Positions 51,687 to 61,185 are shown, counted from the first letter of the stretch. The stretch is 64,000 nt of DNA from Leisingera sp. S132 (GCF_025144465.1 NZ_CP083553.1:144501-208500), one strand, 5' to 3'. Made by a program: numbers and translations. Notes: generated by a model not told the origin, from the letters alone.

Positions 51687-52612
51687 GGGCCGGAGACCCA
51701 GGCGATCACCGCCGGCACGGTGACGATCGACAGAATGGTGGAGATGAAGATGGCGGCTGAGGCCCGGTGCGGGGCCACGCCATAGTGCTGCGCCAGCATA
51801 TAGACATTGCCCGCCACCGGCAGCGATGCAGCAGCGATGGCAACGGCGGCTGAGAACGGCGCCGCCGGGATCAGCCACAGCACCGCGAGGGCGACACAGG
51901 CCGGGTGCAGCACCAGCTTGGCAAAGCTGAGCCAGCCTGCGACCTGCACCCGTTCCGCCGATTTCGAGGCGAGCGAGGCGCCAATGGCAAACAGCGCGCC
52001 GGGCGTTGCGGCGCCGCCGAGGATGGTGAGGAAATCGTTTGCCGGGCCCGGGATCGGCAGGGCGGAGGCCGACCAGGCAAGGCCCGCGACAATGGACAGG
52101 ATCATCGGGTTTTTCATGAGGCCCAGACCGACCAGTTTCAGGGTCGCCGGACCAAGCCCCTGGCCGCGGCCCGCGTTGATCAGGATCACGATCAGCGAGG
52201 AGAACACCACCAGATCAACGCTCAGCACCACCATCATCGGCGCCACCGAGGCCGGGCCGAACAGGATCGCCATCATCGGCAGGCCCAGAAAACCCACATT
52301 GCCGATTGCCGCGCATTGCGCCTCAACCGCTGCGGTGGGCACGTCCAGGCCGCGGGCCATGGCGACGGCTGTCACCAGCAAATAGACCGCGAGGGTGCCC
52401 GCCAGATAGCCAAGGATCAGAGTGGGGTCGAAGACCTCGGCAAAGGTGAGGTTGGCGGCAAAGCCGAAGATCATCGCCGACAGCGGGAAGTAGAACACAA
52501 AACGGGTGAGATAGGCGGTGGCGTCCTCGGTGAAGAAGCGGCTGCGCCCGGCCCAGTAGCCAAGGCCGATGATTGCGAAGAAGGGCAGGGTGCGGAAGAA
52601 GATCTCAGCCAT
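51683..52612 (-). CDS. AEC family transporter
   Basis: 309-aa auxin-efflux-carrier type permease with ten predicted helices, arranged as two inverted five-helix halves. Typical segments are FAIIGLGYWAGR at the N-terminus, the discontinuous-helix region AAIGNVGFLGLPMM, and ASLPVAGNVYMLAQHYG. Bacterial members export malate, malonate or related acids. ATG 52612 has a poor ribosome site; the TTG at 52645 is the only longer start. Confidence 0.9.
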   Translation of the reverse strand: MAEIFFRTLPFFAIIGLGYWAGRSRFFTEDATAYLTRFVFYFPLSAMIFGFAANLTFAEVFDPTLILGYLAGTLAVYLLVTAVAMARGLDVPTAAVEAQCAAIGNVGFLGLPMMAILFGPASVAPMMVVLSVDLVVFSSLIVILINAGRGQGLGPATLKLVGLGLMKNPMILSIVAGLAWSASALPIPGPANDFLTILGGAATPGALFAIGASLASKSAERVQVAGWLSFAKLVLHPACVALAVLWLIPAAPFSAAVAIAAASLPVAGNVYMLAQHYGVAPHRASAAIFISTILSIVTVPAVIAWVSGP

Positions 52613-52685
52613 GGGGATTGGTAACAAGAGCTGACCAATTGGCAAAGGCTGTTTTTGGGGCAGGTTATGAACGGGCAGGGGTGTT

Positions 52686-52757
52686 CTCCCGCCTGCTCAT
52701 GGGCAGTCCAGAGACTGCCCTTCACAGTTGGGCGCGGCCCTGTGCTGCGCACAGGGC
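52686..52757 (+). repeat. dispersed repeat R1, copy 6
   Basis: CTCCCGCCTGC (52686-52696), hairpin GGGCAGTC-caga-GACTGCCC (52701-52720), linker GTTGGGC (52727-52733), hairpin CCCTGTGC-tgc-GCACAGGG (52738-52757). Both stems are completely unlike those of copies 2 and 4 yet perfectly paired. Left arm of the second R1-R2-R1 composite. Confidence 0.8.
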
Positions 52758-52788
52758 TGGGAGGGGTCACTGCTGAGACGCGTTCTAT

Positions 52789-52890
52789 GGGCAGGTGTGC
52801 CCTAAGAGCGCTTGGCCGATTGTGATATCGTTCAAGGCATCCTCAAGGGTAAACCGCGCTGGCGCGCGGCGGCTGTGCCGCCCTTGACCC
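52789..52890 (+). repeat. dispersed repeat R2, copy 3
   Basis: About 102 bases: GGGCAGGTGTGCCC, then GCGCTTGGCCGATTGTG, then TCAAGG...CCTTGACCC enclosing CCGCGC-tggc-GCGCGG (52854-52869). It is enclosed by inverted R1 copies 6 and 7. Confidence 0.8.
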
Positions 52891-52915
52891 TGCCTTGGCC
52901 AAGCGGAGCAACCCG

Positions 52916-52983
52916 CAGCGCGTCAGCGCTGCAGGGCCCAACCGGGGAGGGGCAGCCTTTGGCTGCTCCGGCGCGGGCGGGAG
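52916..52983 (-). repeat. dispersed repeat R1, copy 7
   Basis: Minus-strand order: CTCCCGCCC (52975-52983), hairpin from GGAGCAGCC / GGCTGCCCC (52950-52970), linker GTTGGGC (52936-52942), hairpin GCAGCGC / GCGCTGC (52916-52932). Right arm of the second composite, 18 bases from the mbfA stop. Confidence 0.8.
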
Positions 52984-53000
52984 GGCTTGCGCTGTTTAGG

Positions 53001-53975
53001 TCAGCCGCTGCCGATCAGCATGCCGGCACCCAGCACCAGCGCGCCGCCCAGCACCACCTGCATGGTGGCGCGCCAGAAAGGGGTTTCCATGAATTTGTTC
53101 TGGATCCAGGCGATCGCCCAGAGCTCCACAAACACGATCAGCAGCGCCAGCGTGGTGGCGGTCCAGAATTCCGGGATCAGATAGGGCAGGGCGTGGCCAA
53201 GGCCGCCCACGGTGGTCATGATGCCGGAGGCGAGGCCGCGTTTCAGAGGTGAGCCGCGGCCGGACAGCTGGCCGTCGTCGGAGGCGGCTTCGGTGAAGCC
53301 CATCGAGATGCCCGCCCCGACCGAGGCCGCCATGCCGACCAGGAAGGTGGTCCAGGTGTCCTGGGTGGCAAAGGCGGTGGCAAAGATCGGCGCCAGGGTG
53401 GAGACCGAGCCGTCCATCAGCCCGGCCAGCCCCGGCTGCACCCAGGTCAGCACGAACTGGCGGTGGGCGGCGCGGTCCTCGTCTGCGCGGGTGCCGGAGT
53501 CCAGGTGCGCCTCCTGCAGCTCACCGGCGCGGGCCTGGTGGCCAGCCTCGGCAGCGGCCAGATCACCCAGCAATTTACGGGTGGCGGCATCCTGGGTGCG
53601 GGCGGCGGCGGAAGTGTAGAAACGCTCGGCGTCGCGTTCCATCGCGCGGGCCTCGTCGCGGATGCGGTCGAGGCTCAGGTTCTCCATCAGCCAGATGGGG
53701 CGGCGGGCATAGTAGCCTGCCACATGCTCACGCCGGATCAGCGGGATCGCCGGGCCGAACCGCGCCTCGTGCAGGGCAATGAGCTGGGCGCGGTGCCCGT
53801 CCTCCTCTGCCGCCATGCCGTCGAACATCGCGGCAGAGGCCGGGTATTCGGCGCGCAGCCGTTCGCCATAGCCGCGGTAGATGCGCGCATCGTCCTCCTC
53901 GGAGGAGATCGCAAGGGCGAGGACTTCCTGTTCCGATAGCTCCGCAAAATGCTTGCGCTGAGTGAAAAAACGCAT
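53001..53975 (-). CDS. mbfA: membrane-bound ferritin MbfA (ferritin-like + VIT1/CCC1 domain)
   Basis: 324-aa fusion. The N-terminal 150 residues are a ferritin/rubrerythrin-like four-helix domain with di-iron Glu/His residues (ISSEEDDARIY, AAEEDGHRAQLI, AAEAGHQARAGE). The C-terminal part is a VIT1/CCC1-type iron/manganese membrane domain (QPGLAGLMDGSVSTLAPIFA, then GMAASVGAGISMGFTEAASD). This architecture is MbfA, an iron exporter or detoxifier in rhizobia, repressed by Irr. A perfect ICE box 15 bases upstream of the start confirms the assignment and predicts repression when iron is scarce. Confidence 0.95.
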   Translation of the reverse strand: MRFFTQRKHFAELSEQEVLALAISSEEDDARIYRGYGERLRAEYPASAAMFDGMAAEEDGHRAQLIALHEARFGPAIPLIRREHVAGYYARRPIWLMENLSLDRIRDEARAMERDAERFYTSAAARTQDAATRKLLGDLAAAEAGHQARAGELQEAHLDSGTRADEDRAAHRQFVLTWVQPGLAGLMDGSVSTLAPIFATAFATQDTWTTFLVGMAASVGAGISMGFTEAASDDGQLSGRGSPLKRGLASGIMTTVGGLGHALPYLIPEFWTATTLALLIVFVELWAIAWIQNKFMETPFWRATMQVVLGGALVLGAGMLIGSG

Positions 53976-53989
53976 CTGCCGCCCCTCAA

Positions 53990-54006
53990 TTTAGAATAGT
54001 TCTAAA
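53990..54006. promoter_or_regulatory. Irr iron control element (ICE box)
   Basis: TTTAGAA-tag-TTCTAAA is a perfect 7+3+7 palindrome matching the alphaproteobacterial Irr/ICE consensus. It lies 15 bases before the mbfA start on the minus strand; the divergent TetR gene begins 104 bases away on the other side. Confidence 0.9.
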
Positions 54007-54109
54007 TATAACGGTTCCGCGAGGGAGCGCAAGATGATGCGGGTTCTGCTGTTGCATTGGAGCGGCGCAGGCTACATTAGGGGTACCCTACGCAGCCAAC
54101 GGAGCCCGC

Positions 54110-54727
54110 ATGAACCAGCAAGCCAGCGTCCTGCGCACCGGCCGCAAATTCGATCAGGTCCTGGACGGCGCGCGCGAGGTGTTCTTGGCGGACGGGTTCG
54201 AGGGCGCCAGCGTCGATAAGATCGCCAAGGCGGCGGGGGTCTCCAAGGCGACGCTCTACAGCTATTTCCCCGACAAGCGGGTCTTGTTCATGGAGGTGGT
54301 GCGCTCTGCCTGCGTGCAGCAGGCGGATGCCTCGCTGGATCTGGCGCCCGGCAGCTGCGGGCCGCGGGATGTGCTGCGGGCGGCGGCGGAGCGGGTGCAC
54401 GGGGTGCTGCTGGGCGGTTTCAGCCTGCAGCTGTTCCGCATTTTCGTGGCGGAGGCCGACCGGTTCCCGGAGCTGGGGCCGATGTTCTATGAAAGCGGGC
54501 CGATGGTGCTGCACGGCGAGATTCGCGATTATATCGAGGCTGCGGCCGCGCGGGGGGAGCTGAAGATCGAAGACGCTGACCTGGCCGCCGCGCAGTTCAT
54601 CGAGCTGTGCAAGGCCGATGTGTTCCTGCGCTTTCTGTTCAAGATCGACACCGCGTTCACCGAGGCTGAGCGCGAGCGGGTGATCAGCGGCGCGATTGAC
54701 ACTTTCATGGCGCGGTTCGGGGCTTGA
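54110..54727 (+). CDS. TetR family transcriptional regulator
   Basis: 205-aa TetR/AcrR repressor. The N-terminal HTH (about residues 15-60) reads ILDGAREVFLADGF-type sequence, then ASVDKIAKAAGVSKATLYSYF. The C-terminal ligand domain resembles the AefR-like group. ATG 54110 is preceded by GGAG. The palindrome GGGTACCC at 54081-54088 lies upstream and could be its operator. It diverges from mbfA, but the ICE box sits close to mbfA, so shared control is uncertain. Confidence 0.92.
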   Translation: MNQQASVLRTGRKFDQVLDGAREVFLADGFEGASVDKIAKAAGVSKATLYSYFPDKRVLFMEVVRSACVQQADASLDLAPGSCGPRDVLRAAAERVHGVLLGGFSLQLFRIFVAEADRFPELGPMFYESGPMVLHGEIRDYIEAAAARGELKIEDADLAAAQFIELCKADVFLRFLFKIDTAFTEAERERVISGAIDTFMARFGA

Positions 54728-54742
54728 TCCGGTCTGTCCCGG

Positions 54743-55219
54743 TCAATGCGTGGTAAAGCTGTTGGGGGTCCTGCGGTAGGTCTCGTGGCAGCTGAGGCAG
54801 CCCTGCATCAGCCCGGGCAGAGTGCGGCGCAGGGCGGGCAGGGAGCGGGTGCTGAGGGCTCTGGCCGCAATTTCGGCTGATTTGGCCCGGGCTTCGAAAT
54901 CATCCCAGGATGTCCAAATCTGTGGTCGGGCGTGGCTGCGCGGGTCCATCCGGTGTTTGCGGAACTGCTTGCGGATGCCGCTGGTGGATTTGATCAGCTG
55001 CCGCCGGGCGGCACGCGCCTTGCCCTGATCGAAGACGGCGCGCCCGGCCATCATGGCAGTGAGCACATCCATGGCGGCCTTTTGCGTGGTCATCAGGGTG
55101 ATGCGGCGGGTCACATGCTTGCTGACACCGTCACCGGCAGTGACCGGGGCAGAAGGCCCGGCGGCAAGGGCCGCGAGGAGCGCAAGGCAGGCGAGCGGTT
55201 TCCATAGGCGCAGGGTCAT
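54743..55219 (-). CDS. cytochrome c' type protein
   Basis: 158-aa exported haem protein. A signal peptide covers about residues 1-28 (LACLALLAALAAGPSAPVTA). The single haem-binding motif C-L-S-C-H lies near the C-terminus (MQGCLSCHETYRR), as in class II cytochromes c'. These four-helix proteins bind NO or act in electron transfer. ATG 55219 was chosen at the signal peptide; the frame extends to 55309. The start lies 40 bases from the perfect LexA box shared with divergent imuB. Confidence 0.88.
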   Translation of the reverse strand: MTLRLWKPLACLALLAALAAGPSAPVTAGDGVSKHVTRRITLMTTQKAAMDVLTAMMAGRAVFDQGKARAARRQLIKSTSGIRKQFRKHRMDPRSHARPQIWTSWDDFEARAKSAEIAARALSTRSLPALRRTLPGLMQGCLSCHETYRRTPNSFTTH

Positions 55220-55258
55220 GGTGCGGTGCCGGGCCGGATTGACCGAATCGAAGGATTG

Positions 55259-55273
55259 GAACAAAATAAGAAC
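55259..55273. promoter_or_regulatory. perfect LexA (SOS) box
   Basis: GAAC AAAATAA GAAC is an exact GAAC-N7-GAAC box of the Rhodobacter type. It lies 71 bases before imuB and 40 bases before the divergent cytochrome c' gene. The first four spacer bases are the same as in the dnaE2 box (AAAA). Confidence 0.88.
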
Positions 55274-55344
55274 ATCTGCACTGAAACTCCTGTAACCTGC
55301 CGTCTGCACCTGCCGTCTGCCGGCCCCTGCCGCGTGATCTGCCC

Positions 55345-57018
55345 ATGCCCCATCGCCGCATCCTGTCGCTGTGGTTTCCGCGCCTTGGCGCCGAACGCAT
55401 TCTGCGGGCGGAGCGCGGCGGCATTGCCGGGCCGCTGGCCGTTGCCGAGGAAGTGTCCAACACCCAGGTTATTTCCGCGTTAAATCTTGCCGCCTCGGCA
55501 GAGGGGCTGCAGGCCGGCCAGCCCTTGCGCGATGCCCATGCGATGTGCGCGGGCCTGGTGGTGCGGCCGCGCAACCGCGCGGCGGAGGCGGCGTTTCTGG
55601 CTGCACTCAGGCGCTGGGCGGGCAAGTTCAGCCCCTGGGTGGCGGAGGCCGGGGAGGACGGGTTGACCATCGACCTCACCGGCTGCGCGCATCTGTTCGG
55701 CAGCGAGGCGGCGCTGATGGAGACAGCGGGGCAGGACTGCGCGGAGATGGGCCTCAGTGTGCGGATGGGGCTGGCGGACACCCTGGGCGCGGCCTGGGCG
55801 CTGGCGCGCTATGCCGGCGAGGAGGCGGCGCCGGAGCGGTCGGGTGACGCCATCGACCAGGAGGCGCGCGCGACCCGGGCGCGGGCGCAGAGGCGCCAGA
55901 GCGTCAAGCGGCGTCATTGGACCCGGGGCGGGGCGGCGCCGCAGCTGCAGGCGGCGGCGCCGCAGCTGGGAAGGATTGCTGAAGCCGGCCAGGCCTATGG
56001 CGCGCTGGCACCGCTGCCGGTGGCGGCGTTGCGGCTGGACGGCGCCACGGTGGCGCAGCTGAACCGGCTGGGGCTGCGGCGGATCGGCGACCTGCTGGGC
56101 CAGCCGCGGGCCAGCCTGGCGCGCCGCTTCGGCCAGGGGCTGGTCTTGCGGCTGGACCAGGCGATGGGCAGCGCGCCGGAGCCGGTCTCGCCCGCGCGCA
56201 GCCCGGATCATTTTGCGGTGCGGCTGACCCTGCCGGAGCCGATCGGGCTGATGGAGGATCTGCTGGCAGGCATCGACCGGATGCTGCCGCGGCTGTGCGC
56301 CCGGCTGGAGGCGCGCGGCAAGGGGGCGCGGGTTTTGCGGCTGGAGGCGCACCGCTGTGATCAGGAAATGGAGGCCGTGACCCTGGGCCTGGCCCGTGCC
56401 AGCCGCGATCCCGCCCGCATCCGGCCGCTCTTGGAGATGAAGCTGGAGCAGATCGACGCGGGCTACGGCATCGACATGCTGCGGCTGGAGGTTCTGCAGG
56501 CCGAAGCCATTCACGCCCGCACCCCGGCGGGCCATCTGCAGGCAAGTGCCGCGGCGCGGGCGCGGCAGGAGGACGGCACGGCGCTGGAGGATCTGATCGG
56601 CCGGCTGGGCGCGCGGCTGGGGATGGAGGCCATCACCCGCTGTCACCCGGCGGAGAGCCATATCCCGGAGAAAACCTTCACCGTGCAGGCGGCGGCCTGG
56701 TCGGAGCCTGCCGCCGGGGACTGGCCGCAGCCGCCGCGTCCGCGGCCGCTGCGGCTGTGGCGGCCCGAGCTGGTCCATGCGCCGGATGTGCCGCAGGTGC
56801 CGGAGTTGTTCCGCTGGCGGGGCCGGGACTGGGCGCTGGCAGAGGCGGAGGGGCCGGAGCGGATTGCGCCCGAGTGGTGGCTGGAAGACCCCGAGTGGCG
56901 CAGCGGGGTGCGCGATTACTGGGTGGTGGTGACGGGCTGCGGGGCGCGGCTGTGGCTGTTCTTTGCCCATGGTGGCGCGCTGTCGCCGGGCTGGTTCTGC
57001 CATGGGTCGTTTGCGTGA
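55345..57018 (+). CDS. imuB: SOS mutasome protein ImuB (Y-family polymerase-like)
   Basis: 557-aa Y-family polymerase homologue. The N-terminal palm begins RRILSLWFPRLGAERILRA, the helix-hairpin region includes LNRLGLRRIGDLLGQPRASLARRFG, and a long ImuB-type C-terminus (about 390-557) contains RPLRLWRPELV and a final beta-rich DYWVVVTGCGARLWLFF. Acidic catalytic residues of active Y polymerases are not evident at the expected places, as is normal for ImuB, which acts as a scaffold linking DnaE2 and the sliding clamp. imuA is absent from its usual place just upstream, which holds a cytochrome gene on the other strand. dnaE2 is 28 kb away. A perfect LexA box controls the promoter. Confidence 0.93.
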   Translation: MPHRRILSLWFPRLGAERILRAERGGIAGPLAVAEEVSNTQVISALNLAASAEGLQAGQPLRDAHAMCAGLVVRPRNRAAEAAFLAALRRWAGKFSPWVAEAGEDGLTIDLTGCAHLFGSEAALMETAGQDCAEMGLSVRMGLADTLGAAWALARYAGEEAAPERSGDAIDQEARATRARAQRRQSVKRRHWTRGGAAPQLQAAAPQLGRIAEAGQAYGALAPLPVAALRLDGATVAQLNRLGLRRIGDLLGQPRASLARRFGQGLVLRLDQAMGSAPEPVSPARSPDHFAVRLTLPEPIGLMEDLLAGIDRMLPRLCARLEARGKGARVLRLEAHRCDQEMEAVTLGLARASRDPARIRPLLEMKLEQIDAGYGIDMLRLEVLQAEAIHARTPAGHLQASAAARARQEDGTALEDLIGRLGARLGMEAITRCHPAESHIPEKTFTVQAAAWSEPAAGDWPQPPRPRPLRLWRPELVHAPDVPQVPELFRWRGRDWALAEAEGPERIAPEWWLEDPEWRSGVRDYWVVVTGCGARLWLFFAHGGALSPGWFCHGSFA

Positions 57019-57105
57019 CTGGGCCGGCGGAAACGGAGGGACAGTTCGGTGCGCGGCGAAGGGTTTTGCTTGGGTGTCCCGGCGCAAACCGCATAGGGTA
57101 GGGGC

Positions 57106-57795
57106 ATGATCACACCGCGTTTCGATATTCTGGGCCAGGCCATCAGCGACGCCAGCCGCACGCAGATGCTGTGCGAGCTGATGGAAGGGCGCGCCTATAC
57201 CAACAAGGAGCTGGCGGCGGCTGCGGGGGTGACGCCGCAGACCGCCTCGGCGCATTTGCGGCTGCTGCAGGACGCAGGGCTGGTGGTGGCGGAAAAGCGC
57301 GGGCGCTGTGTCTATCACCGGCTGGCAGGCGCAGAGGTGGCCCATGCGCTGGAGCAGCTGGCGGCAATTGCGCCAGCGGACAGCCTGCATCGCGCCCAGC
57401 AGCGCAAGGCGGGCGGGCTGGCGCAGCTGCGCAGCTGCTACGACCATCTGGCAGGCCCGCTGGCGGTGGCGATGACCCGCGCCTTTCTGGACCGCGGCAT
57501 GCTGGTAGAGGAGCAGGGCGCCTTTCGCGCAGTGCCCGCCGCGGAATGGCTGAAACTGGGGGTGGTTCTGCCGGACAAAACAGGCCGCCAGCCCTTTGCG
57601 CGGCCCTGCCTGGACTGGACAGAACGCAAGCTGCATGTGGCCGGCCCTATGGGGCGGCAGATTCTGGAGCACGCCTTGGACAGCGGCTGGGTCAAGCGGC
57701 ACCGGCACAAGCGCGGGCTGCTGCTGACCGCGCCCGGACGGATGGCGCTGGAGCAGATCCTGGGGGTGCAGTGCGGCGCGCTGGCGGCGGCCTGA
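57106..57795 (+). CDS. ArsR/SmtB family transcriptional regulator, long form
   Basis: 229-aa regulator. The winged HTH occupies about residues 5-85 (TNKELAAAAGVTPQTASAHL, then DAGLVVAEKRGRCVYHRL). The remaining 140 residues are an extended helical domain, longer than typical ArsR repressors, ending with a second winged-helix-like stretch (GWVKRHRHKRGLLLTAPGR). The metal cysteine motif ELCVCDL is absent, so the ligand is probably not arsenite. It follows imuB by 87 bases with no obvious link. Confidence 0.88.
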   Translation: MITPRFDILGQAISDASRTQMLCELMEGRAYTNKELAAAAGVTPQTASAHLRLLQDAGLVVAEKRGRCVYHRLAGAEVAHALEQLAAIAPADSLHRAQQRKAGGLAQLRSCYDHLAGPLAVAMTRAFLDRGMLVEEQGAFRAVPAAEWLKLGVVLPDKTGRQPFARPCLDWTERKLHVAGPMGRQILEHALDSGWVKRHRHKRGLLLTAPGRMALEQILGVQCGALAAA

Positions 57796-57910
57796 GCGGG
57801 GAGAAAGCCGGGCAAAACGGGGTATTTGAACCTGTGCGCATCCTGCACCATACGAAAATTCGAAGGCGATAAACCTTGATTTGCCGCAGGAATGGGGCAA
57901 CCTTTATCTT

Positions 57911-58255
57911 ATGAGCTTTGATCAGGTGCAGCCTTTTCCCGGATCTCCCATACCTCAGCAAGTCGCCTTTGACCGCCGGGAACTGTCGGTCATTATGACA
58001 TTGTACGGCCGCATGGTCGCAGCGGGAGAGTGGCGCGATTACGGGATTTCCTCCTTGCGTGATCTGGCAGTCTTCTCCGTTTTCCGGCGCACGGCAGAGC
58101 ATCCGCTCTACCGGATTGAAAAGCGCCCCAAGCTGCGGCAGCGGCAGGGGCAGTATTCGGTGGTCGGCATGGACGGGCATATCCTGAAGCGCGGGGCGGA
58201 TCTGAAGACCGTGCTGAGGGTGCTGGAGCGCAAGCTGATCCGCTCCGTGGAGTAG
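57911..58255 (+). CDS. DUF2794 domain-containing protein
   Basis: 114-aa protein with the DUF2794 core: VAFDRRELSVIMTLYGRMVAAGEWRDY-type segment, then VFSVFRRTAEHPLYRIEK. The family is restricted largely to alphaproteobacteria and has no known function. ATG 57911 is set by homology; the frame begins 10 codons earlier. It is followed by strong A/T-rich palindromes. Confidence 0.9.
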   Translation: MSFDQVQPFPGSPIPQQVAFDRRELSVIMTLYGRMVAAGEWRDYGISSLRDLAVFSVFRRTAEHPLYRIEKRPKLRQRQGQYSVVGMDGHILKRGADLKTVLRVLERKLIRSVE

Positions 58256-58280
58256 CCGCAAGGCTTGCGGCGGAGCGGGA

Positions 58281-58327
58281 CCGGAATTTTCAAAAAATTC
58301 CGGCCAAAAATCTTTGTAAGATTTTTT
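58281..58327. terminator. two tandem palindromes between convergent genes
   Basis: Stem CCGGAATTTT / AAAATTCCGG with loop caa (58281-58303), then AAAAATCTT-tgt-AAGATTTTT (from 58306) running into extra T. Flanked by convergent DUF2794 and peptidase genes, so probably a two-way terminator. Confidence 0.75.
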
Positions 58328-58352
58328 TGCGGACCGTGGCAGGCGCCGGTGC

Positions 58353-59177
58353 CTACGCCAGCCGTTTGTGTGCGGTGACCGGGCCGTCGCCCTGGGCCTT
58401 GATCCGTTCGATTGCCGCGGCGATGGGTTCAATGGCAACGGCCATATCGTGGGCGTTGGCGTGGATCAGGGTTTCGGCGTCCCGCACCATCGCAACATGG
58501 CCCTTCCAGAATAAAAGGTCACCGCGCCGGTAGTCTGCGGCGGGGGCGGGCTCGCCCAGTTCCGCCTCCTGCATATCGCTGTCGCCGGGGCAAGCTGTGC
58601 CGCAGGCCAGCAGCGCGGCCTGCACCAGACCGGAGCAGTCGATGCCAAAGCGGCTGTTGCCGCCCCAGAGGTAGGGCGTGCCGAGGAATAGTTCCGCGAC
58701 TGCTGCCGGGTCCTCCGCGTGGGCGCCCAAGGGGGACAGGTGGCAGGCCGGAATGAAGCCGAGATTGGTCTCCGCGAACCGGCCCTCACCGCCAAGAACC
58801 TGCACCCGGCTGCCATGGCTGAGCGCATGGGTTTCCGGTGATTTGAAATCATCCGCGGAATAGGCGTGGGTGGCCGGGGCGCTGATCCAATGCGTGGCCT
58901 CGAAGGGTACGGCCAGCGCGGCGCTGGGGACATAGCCCACGTAGGAATCCTTGGCCGCCTGCACAAAGGCCCAGCCGCCCTGGTCCTCGTAGACCGTGAC
59001 CGGCTCGCCATAGACCAGCTGGCGGTCGCGGGCGCCGTCCGGCGCGCGCAGGAGGTCCGCGACGGGGACGCCGATGCGGGCAGCGGTGCCGTCCACCCGC
59101 ATCAGCCCTTCGGGCGCGTCCTGCAGATGGGCAGCAGCGATCCGGTCATTTGCCGGCGTGCGGCGGCGGTCAGCCAT
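58353..59177 (-). CDS. NlpC/P60 (C40) family cysteine peptidase
   Basis: 274-aa protein. Two SH3-like segments (about residues 30-150, including GEPVTVYEDQGGWAFVQ and YVGYVPSAAL) precede the C40 domain (about 155-270) with catalytic Cys in SRFGIDCSGLVQAAL, His in WKGHVAMVRD and the third residue in LIHANAH. Such enzymes cut D-glutamyl peptide bonds in murein. No signal peptide is visible. It is 4 bases after the leucyl aminopeptidase gene, a conserved pair that suggests recycling of cell-wall peptides in the cytoplasm. Confidence 0.92.
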   Translation of the reverse strand: MADRRRTPANDRIAAAHLQDAPEGLMRVDGTAARIGVPVADLLRAPDGARDRQLVYGEPVTVYEDQGGWAFVQAAKDSYVGYVPSAALAVPFEATHWISAPATHAYSADDFKSPETHALSHGSRVQVLGGEGRFAETNLGFIPACHLSPLGAHAEDPAAVAELFLGTPYLWGGNSRFGIDCSGLVQAALLACGTACPGDSDMQEAELGEPAPAADYRRGDLLFWKGHVAMVRDAETLIHANAHDMAVAIEPIAAAIERIKAQGDGPVTAHKRLA

Positions 59178-59181
59178 GGGA

Positions 59182-60564
<1,383 letters not shown>

Positions 60565-60649
60565 GGAAAAAACTCCGGTTGCAATCACTTCTGATGCGCC
60601 AGAGTAGCCGCCGCGGCGCGGCCTGCAAGCCCTGCGGGCTGCACAAATG

Positions 60650-61009
60650 TCAGATCGTCATGTCCTGCTGGTCCCAAACCGCCGTCAGCGAGCGTTCACC
60701 CACCCGCATCAGCCGGAACAGGATGGCGGCCACGGCCGGCGCGTCCTCGGAATCAATTGCGACGGTCACGTCCTTGGCAATGTTTGCCAGCGCGGTCATG
60801 CCGATCTGTTCGGCCATGGCAATCAGCGACCGGGCGCTCTTGCGCAGGTTCATCATATCGTTCTGCCGCCACAGACGCTCGCAATGCGTCAGGCGGACCG
60901 CCATTTCCTCAATCGCGCGGCACACGACGTCCTCAGCACCGGCTTCGCCGAGCTGTTCGTAGAGTTCGGAAAGTTTGTCAGGATCCAAGCGCACGGTCTC
61001 GGAGTGCAT
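60650..61009 (-). CDS. conserved hypothetical helical protein
   Basis: About 119 aa from ATG 61009, or 162 aa from ATG 61138. It is nearly all helical. The segment NLRKSARSLIAMAEQIGMTALANIAKDV recalls a histidine-phosphotransfer helix pair, but the expected phospho-His is not there. No family recognised. The shorter start leaves a normal intergenic region toward the divergent carbonic anhydrase; its ribosome site is weak. Confidence 0.65.
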   Translation of the reverse strand: MHSETVRLDPDKLSELYEQLGEAGAEDVVCRAIEEMAVRLTHCERLWRQNDMMNLRKSARSLIAMAEQIGMTALANIAKDVTVAIDSEDAPAVAAILFRLMRVGERSLTAVWDQQDMTI

Positions 61010-61185
61010 CACTGTCAGTATATTGGCCACCACATTCACCCAATTCTTTGTACCCCCACGGCACGTCTGCCAATTTGGAAGCCATAAGTTTTCAAAAGGT
61101 TTCCGCGGGCGGATCAAATCCCTCGAATTTTGAGACAATGCAGGCTAATACGGCCGGCAACGCGAAACGAACCGAGGATTCGACA

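Noticed and set aside
54078-54090. TAGGGGTACCCTA upstream of the TetR gene as an operator.
   Set aside because: Only the central GGGTACCC is palindromic; not enough to call an operator, so it is only mentioned under the gene.
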